Positions 25,025 through 33,505 of a stretch of DNA of 64,000 nucleotides are shown here, one piece after another. The notes below the pieces were generated by a model, which was not told the origin of the DNA, ran no database searches, and was given only the letters and a program-made list of their open reading frames with translations. The stretch spans positions 333,001 to 397,000 of the forward strand of contig NZ_CP004078.1 of assembly GCF_000612505.1 (NCBI RefSeq), given 5' to 3'. How positions within the stretch are numbered: position 1 is the stretch's first letter; each line of letters opens with the position of its first letter. The position numbers and the translations under genes are program-made. The stretch is from Paenibacillus sabinae T27. Lineage in GTDB: Bacteria; Bacillota; Bacilli; Paenibacillales; Paenibacillaceae.

Positions 25025-26308
25025 TTGCGCAGTTATACGTATGCCCCGTATTATTCGGTATATCCTTATTATACTTCATATTATTATGGTCGATTGGGCT
25101 ATCCTTCGAATGATTTCCCATATATCGGTTATTACTCTCCCTATGTATATCATGCGGGATACCCAGCGGTATCTCCCATACGGGCTCCCTATGCTTTATC
25201 GCCTTATGAATATGTACGATTCTATCCTGCATCTTCACCCTCCGGTCTCACTAGACCCGTGGACCCATCGCAGCCACTAATACCGTCTCATCCACCACAC
25301 CTTCTTCCGCCTGTTCATCCGTATCATCCACACCCTCTTCCGCCTATTCATCCGTATCATCCGCACCCTCTTCTTGATGAATCTTTAATAGCCAGTAGTA
25401 CAACCATTCGCAATTTTCATCGCCGAACCGGCAGCAATTTCGGTCCATTGGGTTATCCCATCGGCAATGTAAGCAGGCGTGCGGACGGTAAGTATGAACA
25501 AAATTTCCAGCTTGGCGTCGTAATACTCGATAATCCCAACGCACTTCCACAATCCTTTACCAAATACAAGGCGTCAGTGACATTAGCAGCTGTAAAATGC
25601 TTCGGTACCGAAGATCCCGGCGGGCTCTTTACTAGCGCTGAAGATGAGCCCTACGTGATCATCTCGATCATTAGCGTAAATCCAAACTTCGGAGGGACTG
25701 ATACACTTGTCCAAACAACACGAACGGAGATTCTTGAACATGTGAAGGCCGGCGCTGTCATCTTCGAGAATCGTACGATAGGCGATATTTCTGCATTCCC
25801 GGGAAGCGGAATCAAAATTCACGTCGCGATTTTCGATCATGAGCATGGGGACGCTAATGCCCTTCGTAATAAGATCAATAACGTATTGGAGGATGCCGCG
25901 CGAAAAGGATCTGGTGCCTTGGCCGCTGCTGCAGCGGCAAACGATCCCAAACTGGCGGGAACCGTTGGAGATATTACCAATTTTGAGGTTGGTGGGGTAA
26001 AACCGTTTAACATCCTTACTTACGGAGTTGCCGGCCTTTTAACCGAACTCTTGGCGGACGACTTGATCGGTGAGCATGAATTTTATATTCCCGCAGCAGA
26101 TATCGTAGAATGGTCGAATCCGGAAAAATATAACTCATCACTTCGCACAAGTCCGGATCTGATCCGGTTTAATGTTCCTCAAAGGCCTGAAGATGAATTC
26201 TTATTCAGTGGAGGAGGAGGCTCCTATAAAATATATTTCAGAGTTGCCGGCATCGTCGAAGAAAGGCCGCTTGAAGCGAAACGATTAACGGACAGATTAA
26301 CGCTTTAA
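25025..26308 (+). CDS. Tyr/Pro-rich protein with LGFP-like motif, function unknown
   Basis: A 427-residue protein with no signal peptide. Residues 1-60 are rich in Tyr and Pro; residues 85-115 contain a duplicated HPYHPHPLPP unit, encoded by a 33-base direct repeat (25307-25339, 25340-25372). Residues 138-170 hold an LGFP-like repeat (FGPLGYPIG, then a Gly and FQLGVVI), a motif found in cell-wall and sugar-binding proteins. The remaining 250 residues alternate beta-like segments, including DEPYVIISI and IKIHVAIFDHEHGD, reminiscent of a C2-like sandwich, but no family is certain. The TTG start has AAGGATG about 11 bases upstream; other starts are possible. Base composition is lower in GC than in neighbouring genes, which suggests acquisition by transfer. 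Confidence 0.6.
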   Translation: MRSYTYAPYYSVYPYYTSYYYGRLGYPSNDFPYIGYYSPYVYHAGYPAVSPIRAPYALSPYEYVRFYPASSPSGLTRPVDPSQPLIPSHPPHLLPPVHPYHPHPLPPIHPYHPHPLLDESLIASSTTIRNFHRRTGSNFGPLGYPIGNVSRRADGKYEQNFQLGVVILDNPNALPQSFTKYKASVTLAAVKCFGTEDPGGLFTSAEDEPYVIISIISVNPNFGGTDTLVQTTRTEILEHVKAGAVIFENRTIGDISAFPGSGIKIHVAIFDHEHGDANALRNKINNVLEDAARKGSGALAAAAAANDPKLAGTVGDITNFEVGGVKPFNILTYGVAGLLTELLADDLIGEHEFYIPAADIVEWSNPEKYNSSLRTSPDLIRFNVPQRPEDEFLFSGGGGSYKIYFRVAGIVEERPLEAKRLTDRLTL

Positions 26309-26479
26309 GGGGTACAAAGAAATCGATCTGGAATTCTTAGCTTGATGGGCATGGGGCTAGGCCCCCGAGTAAATCTTTCCATTCAGGATTCATTCTGCCC
26401 GTCAGGGCACATTATATTGTATCGACCCGCTTAAGCTTACGCATCTCTTGGCTGAACAGAAAGGAGACTTCGGATATTC

Positions 26480-26920
26480 ATGGACAACAACGAATTGGAA
26501 CAACGTATAATCAAGGCGCTGGACGACAATACATTCGGTTCTTTCGGTACCATCGAAGCGGGCGCCAAGCCGAAGGTCCGTTATATGGCCGTCTTTCATG
26601 AAGGGCTGAACCTCTATTTGGCCACTGACCGCAAAACGCATAAAGTAGAAGAATTGCAGACCAACCCGAACGTGTTTCTGTTGCTGGGCTATGAAGCGGG
26701 AGGCAGCAAGGATATTCTTGGGATCGAAGCAAGGGCGTCTGTCACCAAAGACGGCAGTCTGCGCCAGAAAATATGGAACAAAGATTTGGAGCGCTGGTTC
26801 AAGGGACCGGAGGATCCGGATTACATCATTCTGGAGCTTTCGTCGACACGCATCGAATATACAGGAACAGACGGAAATTACGAGGTTTGGGAAAAACAGA
26901 CGGCGTCCGCGGGCAAGTAA
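26480..26920 (+). CDS. Pyridoxamine 5'-phosphate oxidase-like FMN-binding protein
   Basis: A 146-residue split-barrel protein resembling general stress protein 26: FGSFGTIEAGAKPKVRYMAV near the N-terminus, LYLATDRKTHKVEELQTNPN in the middle and ARASVTKDGSLRQKIWNKDL followed by RWFKGPEDPDYIILEL. Such proteins bind FMN or F420-like cofactors and are often stress induced; a true PNPOx activity is not implied. The ATG at 26480 has AAAGGAG 14 bases upstream. It is monocistronic. Confidence 0.85.
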   Translation: MDNNELEQRIIKALDDNTFGSFGTIEAGAKPKVRYMAVFHEGLNLYLATDRKTHKVEELQTNPNVFLLLGYEAGGSKDILGIEARASVTKDGSLRQKIWNKDLERWFKGPEDPDYIILELSSTRIEYTGTDGNYEVWEKQTASAGK

Positions 26921-27083
26921 GCTTGCCCTGATTATCAAACCCGAAGTCATGTGGTGCCAAATATGGATGGAGTAAGCGTCCCCAGAAGGGGGCGCTTTTT
27001 TCCATAGGCTGCCTTTTTCGGAGGAAAAAATGCTATAATAACCACAAGTATTGGTATGATTGCAGGTCATAAGGAGGATGTCC

Positions 27084-28115
27084 ATGCAGTGCAGCGATTG
27101 CTTCCCTATTACTCCCATTGAAGATATAGGAACCGTGAAAATCCGGCGCGCACCGCCAGTGCTTGCCTCCGTCATTCAAGCGGCCGGATATACACTTAAT
27201 GATCTGAATAATACAGGCTATGAAATACCGTATGCTTCCCGCGAGCAGTTCATGGCCGTCATGAAGCTGCTGGAAGAGTCACCCGTAACGGAGCGGACCG
27301 ACGTGTGCGTAACCGGGACGGGGGTTTCGGGTTTTTTTGAGCGTTGGGTATCCCTCGAACAGCTAAAAGCCCGCGTCTTCAATCAAACGATGGTCGATAT
27401 CATTTCCAATCAAGAGTTTTGCAGCTACATGCAGCCGATCGTCGACTCCGCCGAACAGATTATCGGATTTGAATTTCTGCTGCGCCCGCTTCCGCACGGA
27501 CCCGAATTTCAGCCTCATACCCTGTTTGAAGTGGCGAGGCGCAGCGGGTTCCACACCCATCTGGACCGGGCTGCCCGGAGGTCCGCCATCGAGTCCAGCG
27601 CCCGGCATTTGCCAGACGGAATCAAACGGTTTGTCAACTTTCTCCCCTCCTCCATATATAATCCCAAATATTGTCTTACGCATACGTTTCAGACGATTGA
27701 GGAGCAGGGCCTTCGCCCGGAGGACTTTGTGTTTGAGGTCGTGGAGACGGAAAAAATCCGTGATATCGATCATCTCGCCAGGATTTTTTCAGAATACCGC
27801 GAGCACGGCGTGCATGTTGCGATGGATGATGTCGGCTCGGGCTATGCTACACTGGAGGTCATGTCGCGCCTTCAGCCGGATTATGTGAAAATTGACCGCG
27901 GGATGATCAGCATGTGCGATCAGGCCCCCCATAAACAAGCCCTCATCAGGGAAGTTGTGGAAAAGGCCGGCCGTTTCGGAGGCAAAGTCCTGGCCGAGGG
28001 CATTGAGCGGCGCGAGGAGTTCGAATTTTGCCTGGATAACGGGATCGAACTGGCTCAAGGATACCTATTTGGCCGGCCTGAGCTTGAGCCTCCGGCGAGG
28101 TTTTTCGAGAGTTAA
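27084..28115 (+). CDS. EAL-domain c-di-GMP phosphodiesterase
   Basis: A 343-residue protein. Residues 1-110 are an unrecognised N-terminal part that starts with a CxxC pair (MQCSDCFPI); residues 120-340 form an EAL domain. The catalytic set appears complete: the EAL motif is the variant EFL in GFEFLLRP, then VNFLP (Asn), FEVVETE (Glu), MDDVGSGYA (Asp pair), VKIDRG (Lys), AEGIER (Glu) and AQGYLFGRP (Gln). It should cleave c-di-GMP. The ATG at 27084 is chosen over those at 27060 and 27078 because AAGGAGG ends at 27077. It is monocistronic and followed by a terminator hairpin. Confidence 0.9.
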   Translation: MQCSDCFPITPIEDIGTVKIRRAPPVLASVIQAAGYTLNDLNNTGYEIPYASREQFMAVMKLLEESPVTERTDVCVTGTGVSGFFERWVSLEQLKARVFNQTMVDIISNQEFCSYMQPIVDSAEQIIGFEFLLRPLPHGPEFQPHTLFEVARRSGFHTHLDRAARRSAIESSARHLPDGIKRFVNFLPSSIYNPKYCLTHTFQTIEEQGLRPEDFVFEVVETEKIRDIDHLARIFSEYREHGVHVAMDDVGSGYATLEVMSRLQPDYVKIDRGMISMCDQAPHKQALIREVVEKAGRFGGKVLAEGIERREEFEFCLDNGIELAQGYLFGRPELEPPARFFES

Positions 28116-28167
28116 GCTTTTTGGAATCCAGCTTTTTCGGCGTCATACATGTACATAGGGTACGTTT

Positions 28168-28217
28168 AAAAGAAACGGTTGCCATTTCTGGATCGGAGGG
28201 CGCAGCCGTTTCTTCTT
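28168..28217 (+). terminator. Terminator after the EAL gene
   Basis: Arms AAGAAACGGTTGC (28170-28182) and GCAGCCGTTTCTT (28202-28214). It is a close copy of the hairpin at 1671-1719. Confidence 0.65.
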
Positions 28218-28260
28218 GTCTTAGGTGCCACAAACGTGAAATGAAGGAGGAACTGTCGTT

Positions 28261-28935
28261 ATGAGCGGCACTTTACTGTATATCGAAGATGATCCCCAAA
28301 TCGCCGGCCCTGTCGCCAGGGACCTGCGGGACCGCGGTTATGCGGTCCGCTGGCTCCAGAGCGGTGAGCGGGCTGTGGAAGAAGCGGAAGGCTGCCAGCT
28401 GGCTATTCTGGATGTCATGCTGCCCGGGCTTGACGGATTTACCGTCGGACAGCGACTGAAGAAGTGTTATCCGGGCGTTCCCATTCTGATGCTCTCGGCG
28501 AGAACGTCGATCGACGACAAGCTTCAGGGCCTGGAGTTCGCCGACGACTATTTGACCAAGCCGTTTCATCCCGACGAGCTCGCCGCCCGGATCGGGGTTC
28601 TGCTGCGCCGGTCGGGCAGTGTTTCCGGAGCGCCGCTCGCACTGAAGCATCTGACCGTCTTTGAGGAGGAGAACCGGATTGTAGAGCCGGAGAGCGGAGA
28701 AGAGATACTGCTTACCGGCAAGCAGTTTCAGATTTTCTTTTACCTGCTGCGTCACCTCGGCCAGATCATGACCAAGGAGCAGATTTATGAAGCGGTCTGG
28801 GGCGAGCCTTATATGGAAGGGGACAAGACGCTGATGGTGCATATCCGTTATTTGCGCGAAAAGCTGGAGAAGGACCCCGCCGCGCCGGAAATTATCGAGA
28901 CCGTCCGGGGCATCGGTTACAGGATCAAGGCATGA
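28261..28935 (+). CDS. OmpR-family response regulator
   Basis: A 224-residue two-component regulator with an N-terminal receiver (YIEDDPQI acidic pair, phospho-acceptor Asp in LAILDVMLPGLDGF, Thr/Ser switch in LMLSART, Lys in YLTKPF) and a C-terminal winged helix ending RYLREKLEKDP then IIETVRGIGYRIKA. The stretch before the conserved Lys reads LEFADDYLTKPF and is about two residues shorter than the usual LGADDY form. It overlaps the kinase gene by four bases (ATGA). By its neighbours it likely controls the ABC transporter downstream. Confidence 0.92.
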   Translation: MSGTLLYIEDDPQIAGPVARDLRDRGYAVRWLQSGERAVEEAEGCQLAILDVMLPGLDGFTVGQRLKKCYPGVPILMLSARTSIDDKLQGLEFADDYLTKPFHPDELAARIGVLLRRSGSVSGAPLALKHLTVFEEENRIVEPESGEEILLTGKQFQIFFYLLRHLGQIMTKEQIYEAVWGEPYMEGDKTLMVHIRYLREKLEKDPAAPEIIETVRGIGYRIKA

Positions 28936-30422
28936 TAAGGAACCACAGGATACGGGGGCGGATTCCGGGGTTCCGGCGGTCGCTGCTCTCACGGTATTTG
29001 CTGATTATCGTTATTGCCGTGCTGTTCTTGCCCGTGCTCTTTCCGCTCAGTCTGATCATCTATACGTTATCGGACCATTGGGCGACAAGAAATAAGGCGG
29101 GAGAGATGAAGGAGTCTTCAAGACCGTATGCCAGTGTGACCGAAATGGAACGAATGTGGCACAATGAAGCGCGTCTGCTGGCCGGCAAGTCCAGCGGGGA
29201 AATCGGGGCTCGCCTCAAGGAGCTGGGAGAACGCTACCAGTATGCTTCTCTGTTCTGGGCAGACGGGGAAGGAGTGACCCGGCTTGAGCTTCCTCCGCAG
29301 AAGAGGGCCGATTCCAAAGACGGCGCAGATAAGGGAGCGGCGGATGCCCGGACGGCTGTGCCGGAGCGGTGGACGGCGCCTCAGGCAATCGCCTTCATGA
29401 AGGAGAGCGTGGGTAGAGATCCGCTGACCATTGTCGCCTTTATTGGCGACCGGGCGGATGCGGGCGAAGGGTTCATGGCGATACGCGTTCCGAAGTCCGT
29501 TCTGCCGTCGAACACAGGCAGCGTCCCGCTTGGAATGTACGGCGTGATGCTGCTCGTTCTGCTCGCGTTCGCGGCGGTATCCTGGCTGTTCTTCGCCCGA
29601 ATACGCGGACGGCTGCTCCGGCTTCAGACGGCCATGACGCTGGACGGGCGGGACGGCCTTCCGGCAACGATTCCGAAGGGCAGCCCCGATGAGATCGGCA
29701 TGCTGGAAGAGGCGTTCAACACGATGGTTGAGGAACTTAAGGACAGCAGGCGGCGGGAACGGGAGGAGGAAGAACTGCGCAAGCGGCTGATCGCCGATTT
29801 GTCCCACGACCTGCGGACGCCGCTTACAGTTGTGCGAAGCCATTTGTTTGAGGTCGGCAAGGAACCGCTGTCCCCGCAGGGCAAGGAATCGCTCAACCTG
29901 ATGGACGAGCGCATTGCCGACCTCGGCGTGCTGATCGATAACCTGCTGAATTATAACCTGCTGGCCAGCGGCAGAGTGAAGCTGTCGCCGGAGAGCAGGG
30001 ATGTGCTGCGGCTGTTGCGGGAAAGCGCCGCCGCCTGGTACCCGGTATGGACCAGGGAGGGCATGGAGGTGGACATCGGGCTTGAGGGCGAGCCGCTCGT
30101 CTGGGAGGTCGATGAAATCTGGTTCCGGCGTGTGCTGGACAATCTGTACCAGAATGTCGTGCGCCATGCCAAGAGCGGCGGTTATGTGGGGATTTTCGCC
30201 GAAGAGCGCGGCGGCGTCCGCAGCGTCGTCATCCGCGACCGGGGAACAGGCATTGGCGATGCTTCTCCGGCCAAAGGGGCGGGGATCGGGCTGGCCATCG
30301 TCGATATGCTGCTCTCCCGCATGGGGCTTGCCTGGATGGCCGACAGTACCCCGGAGGGTACTTCGGTCTTTATCTATCCGATGGAGAACGACGACCGCCG
30401 CCTGATTTTAAACAAAACTTAA
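28932..30422 (+). CDS. Sensor histidine kinase
   Basis: A 496-residue membrane kinase: helix 1 near residues 15-45, an extracytoplasmic sensor of about 150 residues, helix 2 near residue 205, a HAMP-like segment, the phospho-acceptor His in SHDLRTPLTVVRSH near residue 296, and the ATPase domain (N box LDNLYQNVVRHA, G1 RDRGTGIG, G2 GAGIGLAIV). It phosphorylates the response regulator encoded just upstream. The sensor is much larger than the short loops of BceS-type kinases and may detect a peptide directly; this is inference. Confidence 0.92.
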   Translation: MIRNHRIRGRIPGFRRSLLSRYLLIIVIAVLFLPVLFPLSLIIYTLSDHWATRNKAGEMKESSRPYASVTEMERMWHNEARLLAGKSSGEIGARLKELGERYQYASLFWADGEGVTRLELPPQKRADSKDGADKGAADARTAVPERWTAPQAIAFMKESVGRDPLTIVAFIGDRADAGEGFMAIRVPKSVLPSNTGSVPLGMYGVMLLVLLAFAAVSWLFFARIRGRLLRLQTAMTLDGRDGLPATIPKGSPDEIGMLEEAFNTMVEELKDSRRREREEEELRKRLIADLSHDLRTPLTVVRSHLFEVGKEPLSPQGKESLNLMDERIADLGVLIDNLLNYNLLASGRVKLSPESRDVLRLLRESAAAWYPVWTREGMEVDIGLEGEPLVWEVDEIWFRRVLDNLYQNVVRHAKSGGYVGIFAEERGGVRSVVIRDRGTGIGDASPAKGAGIGLAIVDMLLSRMGLAWMADSTPEGTSVFIYPMENDDRRLILNKT

Positions 30423-30485
30423 ACTTCACGGGCCGTCTTCTTTAACCTTGGAGCGTTAAGCTGGTAACCGAGGTGAAGAGAAGAA

Positions 30486-31394
30486 ATGGAAACCATTATA
30501 CAAACAACCGATTTGGTGAAGAGGTACCGCGGCCGGAACGCGGTCGACCATCTGAATTTGAGCATTAATCAAGGGGATATTTACGGATTTCTCGGTCCCA
30601 ACGGCGCGGGCAAGACGACGACCATCCGCATGCTGCTCGGCCTGATTGCCCCGTCGGAGGGGCAGGTTCGGGTCTTCGGCAAGGATCTCCGGAAGGATAG
30701 GCTGGATATCCTGCGGCGAGTCGGCTCGCTGGTCGAATCGCCGTCCTACTACGGCCATCTGTCAGCCGTGGACAATCTGGAGGCGATCCGCCGCATCCTC
30801 GGCGCGCCGAAGCGGCGGATCGCCGAGGTGCTGGATATCGTCTCGCTGACCGGGGAGGAGAAGCGTCCGGTCAAGGGCTTCTCTCTTGGCATGAAGCAGC
30901 GGCTCGGCATCGCCGCCGCGCTGCTCGGCAGCCCCGAGCTGCTCATTCTGGATGAGCCGACGAATGGGCTGGACCCGGCCGGCATTCAGGAGATGCGCAG
31001 CCTGATCATGTCGCTGCCGAAGGAGCACGGCATTACCGTGCTCGTGTCCAGCCACCTGCTGAGCGAGATCGAGCAGATGGCGGGGACGGTCGGCATCATT
31101 CGGCAGGGCCGGATGGTCTACCAGGACACCATCGCCCAGCTCCGGCAGCGCTCGGCGGGAGAGATGCGGCTCGTCGTGTCGGAGCCCGAGGCTGCCCTGG
31201 AGGAAGCCTCCCGAAGAGGCTGCGACGGGATGCTGCGCACAGGCGAGCTTCGCTTCTCGGGGATGGACGACGCACGAGTAGCGCTGCTGGTCAAGGCGTT
31301 GGTAGAGCGGGGGCACGCCATCTACCGGGTAGAGGAGCGGCGGCAGTCTCTTGAGGAGCTCTTCCTGCAGGTTGTCGAAGGGGAGGGACAGTAA
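30486..31394 (+). CDS. ABC transporter ATPase, lantibiotic-immunity/bacitracin type
   Basis: A 302-residue ATPase of the BcrA/LanF type: Walker A GPNGAGKTTT, signature FSLGMKQRLGIA, Walker B LLILDEPTNGLDPAG, switch His in SSHLLSEIEQM, and a C-terminal 80-residue extension typical of this group. It starts 63 bases after the kinase gene, and its last base is the first base of the next gene. With the two following permeases it forms an exporter that usually protects against peptide antibiotics. Confidence 0.92.
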   Translation: METIIQTTDLVKRYRGRNAVDHLNLSINQGDIYGFLGPNGAGKTTTIRMLLGLIAPSEGQVRVFGKDLRKDRLDILRRVGSLVESPSYYGHLSAVDNLEAIRRILGAPKRRIAEVLDIVSLTGEEKRPVKGFSLGMKQRLGIAAALLGSPELLILDEPTNGLDPAGIQEMRSLIMSLPKEHGITVLVSSHLLSEIEQMAGTVGIIRQGRMVYQDTIAQLRQRSAGEMRLVVSEPEAALEEASRRGCDGMLRTGELRFSGMDDARVALLVKALVERGHAIYRVEERRQSLEELFLQVVEGEGQ

Positions 31395-32107
31395 TGGGTA
31401 AGGTAATTGCGGCCGATTGGCTGAAAATTCGGGGCAAGGGTCTCTGGCTTCTAATCCTTGCAGGCCCGCTCGGTCTTGCGGCCATGCAGGCGCTCAATTA
31501 CGGACTCCGTTTCGACTATATGAAGAAGAGATACGCCGAAGATTTATGGGGCGGCCTGTTGGACAATACCGCGCTGTTCGTCCCGATGGCACTTTTTCTC
31601 GGAGGAACACTGGTCTGTTCCCTGATGGCCAATATCGAGCATCAGACGAGCGCGTGGAAGCAGCTTCTGGCGCTGCCGGTTTCCCGCATAACGGTATTTG
31701 CCTCCAAGCTGCTGCTGTGCCTGCTGCTGCTGGCCGTATCCTGCCTGCTGCTCTCCGGATTCGTGACGGCGCTTGGGCTGAGCTTCGGGTTCGGAGCTTC
31801 CGCGATACCGGTCTATGGCATTCTGCGCATCGGCTTTCTGTCCTTTGCCGCCGTGATGCCTTTTACCGCCCTTCAGCTCTGGCTGTCGCTGGCCTTCCGG
31901 AATCAGGCGCTGCCGGTTTCGATCGGCGTCATCTGCGCCATTGTGTCGCCTTTTACGACGACCCTTTCAGAGTGGCTGCCGATCAACTGGCCGTACATGG
32001 CGTGGACCGGTCCGCATCGCCTTTATTTTGCGGCTGCGGGACTTGCGCTGGGCCTGCTGGTGCTGCTGCCGGGAGCTGCGCATTTCGCCAGGAAGGATGT
32101 GAACTGA
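31394..32107 (+). CDS. ABC-2 permease, lantibiotic-immunity type (LanE/MutE-like)
   Basis: A 237-residue membrane protein with six hydrophobic helices. The characteristic segment TSAWKQLLALPVSRITVFAS after helix 2 is shared with MutE/EpiE/SpaE immunity permeases. Its start overlaps the ATPase stop. It is paired with the next gene, which carries the same LLALPVSR motif, so the two probably form a heterodimeric channel. Confidence 0.85.
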   Translation: MGKVIAADWLKIRGKGLWLLILAGPLGLAAMQALNYGLRFDYMKKRYAEDLWGGLLDNTALFVPMALFLGGTLVCSLMANIEHQTSAWKQLLALPVSRITVFASKLLLCLLLLAVSCLLLSGFVTALGLSFGFGASAIPVYGILRIGFLSFAAVMPFTALQLWLSLAFRNQALPVSIGVICAIVSPFTTTLSEWLPINWPYMAWTGPHRLYFAAAGLALGLLVLLPGAAHFARKDVN

Positions 32108-32111
32108 CGGC

Positions 32112-32849
32112 ATGAAGATGTTCCTGAGAATATGGTCGGCCGAAAGGCTGAAGCTGTCCGGTTCTTATATTTGGCTGCTTGTCCCGGCGAGCCCCGCTGC
32201 GGCGGTGCTGATCGGGATGTTCGCCTCCTCCCCGGCCGGAGGAAAGCCGGACTGGACCGTTCTGCTCGCCGTCATGTCGATGCTTCACGCCGCCTTATTT
32301 CTGCCGATCCTGTCCGGCCTGTACACCGCTATGCTGTGCCGCCACGAGCATCTGGACGGCGGCTGGAAGGCGCTGCTGGCGCTGCCGGTTTCACGGACCG
32401 CTGTATACCTCGCCAAGTTCGCAATGGCGGCTGTTCTACTGGCGGCTACCCAGGTCATCTTCGCAGCTGCGGTGATTGGAACAGGGGTGTTCCGGGGAAT
32501 CGGGACTCCCGTTCCATGGGAGATGATCCTGGGAGCCTGCGCGGCAAGCTGGACGGCCTGTCTGCCGCTGGCCGCGCTCCAGCTGGCCGTTTCCCAGGCG
32601 TGGAGCAGCTTCGCCGCGCCGCTCGCGCTGAACGTCAGCTTCACGGTGCCCAATATTTTGATTGCGAACTCAGCGACCTATGGCCCGTATTACCCGTGGG
32701 TACAGCCGATGTTGGCCATGATTCCGCATGGGCAGGCGGGGTACGGAGCGTTCAATCTGCCGCTTAAGAGCCTGTTGATCGTCGTGCTGGGCAGCTTCGC
32801 CCTGTTTCTTGCAGCGGGCCTGCTGTCTTTCCGGCGCAAAGCGGTGTGA
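32112..32849 (+). CDS. ABC-2 permease, lantibiotic-immunity type (LanG/MutG-like)
   Basis: A 245-residue protein with six helices and the motif GGWKALLALPVSRTAVYLAK, like the preceding permease. It starts four bases after the preceding stop and closes the operon: regulator, kinase, ATPase, two permeases. No peptide precursor or modification gene is near, so the system is most likely for defence against outside peptides rather than self-immunity. Confidence 0.85.
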   Translation: MKMFLRIWSAERLKLSGSYIWLLVPASPAAAVLIGMFASSPAGGKPDWTVLLAVMSMLHAALFLPILSGLYTAMLCRHEHLDGGWKALLALPVSRTAVYLAKFAMAAVLLAATQVIFAAAVIGTGVFRGIGTPVPWEMILGACAASWTACLPLAALQLAVSQAWSSFAAPLALNVSFTVPNILIANSATYGPYYPWVQPMLAMIPHGQAGYGAFNLPLKSLLIVVLGSFALFLAAGLLSFRRKAV

Positions 32850-32977
32850 CCCGCAGGATCAGGCCGGTAAAGCACAACCCGCTTGGATGGCGGCCTTGAG
32901 CCTGTCCTTTTGCCGTCTCCGCCGTTTCGCCCGGCAGCAGAACAGGCCTTCGGCCACAGCCCGTCAGGTCCGGCCGA

Positions 32978-33007
32978 TGGACATTTGCCCTCTTTTTTTC
33001 TTATAAT
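32978..33007 (+). promoter_or_regulatory. Promoter of the ArsR/SmtB gene
   Basis: TGGACA (32978-32983) and TATAAT (33002-33007) separated by 18 bases, about 64 bases before the start codon. No SmtB-type operator is visible here. Confidence 0.55.
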
Positions 33008-33070
33008 GGTCTAAGAATGCGGCAGCCGGAAGCGACACGACAAGGACCTTGCCGCAAGGAGGCGAAGCAG

Positions 33071-33436
33071 ATGAAACCGGCGGCTATCGAAGAATGCGAC
33101 AATACCTGTAACGGCTCGGAGACTTCGCTCGAGCATATCCGGTTGACCCTGCCGGAAAGGACGACGACCGACAAGATGGCGGAGCTGTTCAAGGCGCTCG
33201 GCGATCCGACAAGGGTCAGGCTGATTTACGCATTGTCCCGTCAGGAGCTGTGCGTGCATGACTTGTCGACTATTTTGGACATGGGCCAGTCGGCGGTGTC
33301 CCACCAGCTTCGCTATTTGCGGAATTTGCGGATCGTGAAGCGGCGGAAGGAAGGCAAGACCGTATATTATTCACTGAATGACGCGCATGTCGAGCAGATT
33401 TTCCTGCAGACGCACGAGCATATCCGACATGAATAG
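33071..33436 (+). CDS. ArsR/SmtB-family metal sensor
   Basis: A 121-residue winged-helix repressor. The DNA-reading helix is MGQSAVSHQLRYLRNLRIVK. The C-terminal helix has the complete CzrA/SmtB alpha-5 zinc site, D-x-H and H-x-x-H, in DAHVEQIFLQTHEHIRHE. It also keeps part of the CadC alpha-3N site: an N-terminal CDNTC and Cys in ELCVHDLS (the second Cys of CadC is His here). It therefore probably senses Zn or Cd/Pb and should leave DNA on binding. The ATG at 33071 has AAGGAGG 11 bases upstream. Its likely target, the CadA-like ATPase, starts 1.5 kb downstream past two unrelated genes on the other strand. Confidence 0.9.
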   Translation: MKPAAIEECDNTCNGSETSLEHIRLTLPERTTTDKMAELFKALGDPTRVRLIYALSRQELCVHDLSTILDMGQSAVSHQLRYLRNLRIVKRRKEGKTVYYSLNDAHVEQIFLQTHEHIRHE

Positions 33437-33454
33437 ATGGCACACCCCTAAGCC

Positions 33455-33490
33455 AAACGGCAGGAGACTTTTCGTCTCCTGCCGTTTTTT
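33455..33490. terminator. Bidirectional terminator
   Basis: Perfect 14-base arms AAACGGCAGGAGAC and GTCTCCTGCCGTTT with T runs outward on both strands, between the convergent ArsR and CPBP genes. Confidence 0.9.
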
Positions 33491-33505
33491 CGCCTAACTG
33501 CCTAT

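Noticed and set aside
25025..26308. Secreted collagen-like or S-layer protein
   Set aside because: There is no signal peptide, Gly-x-y repeat or SLH domain.
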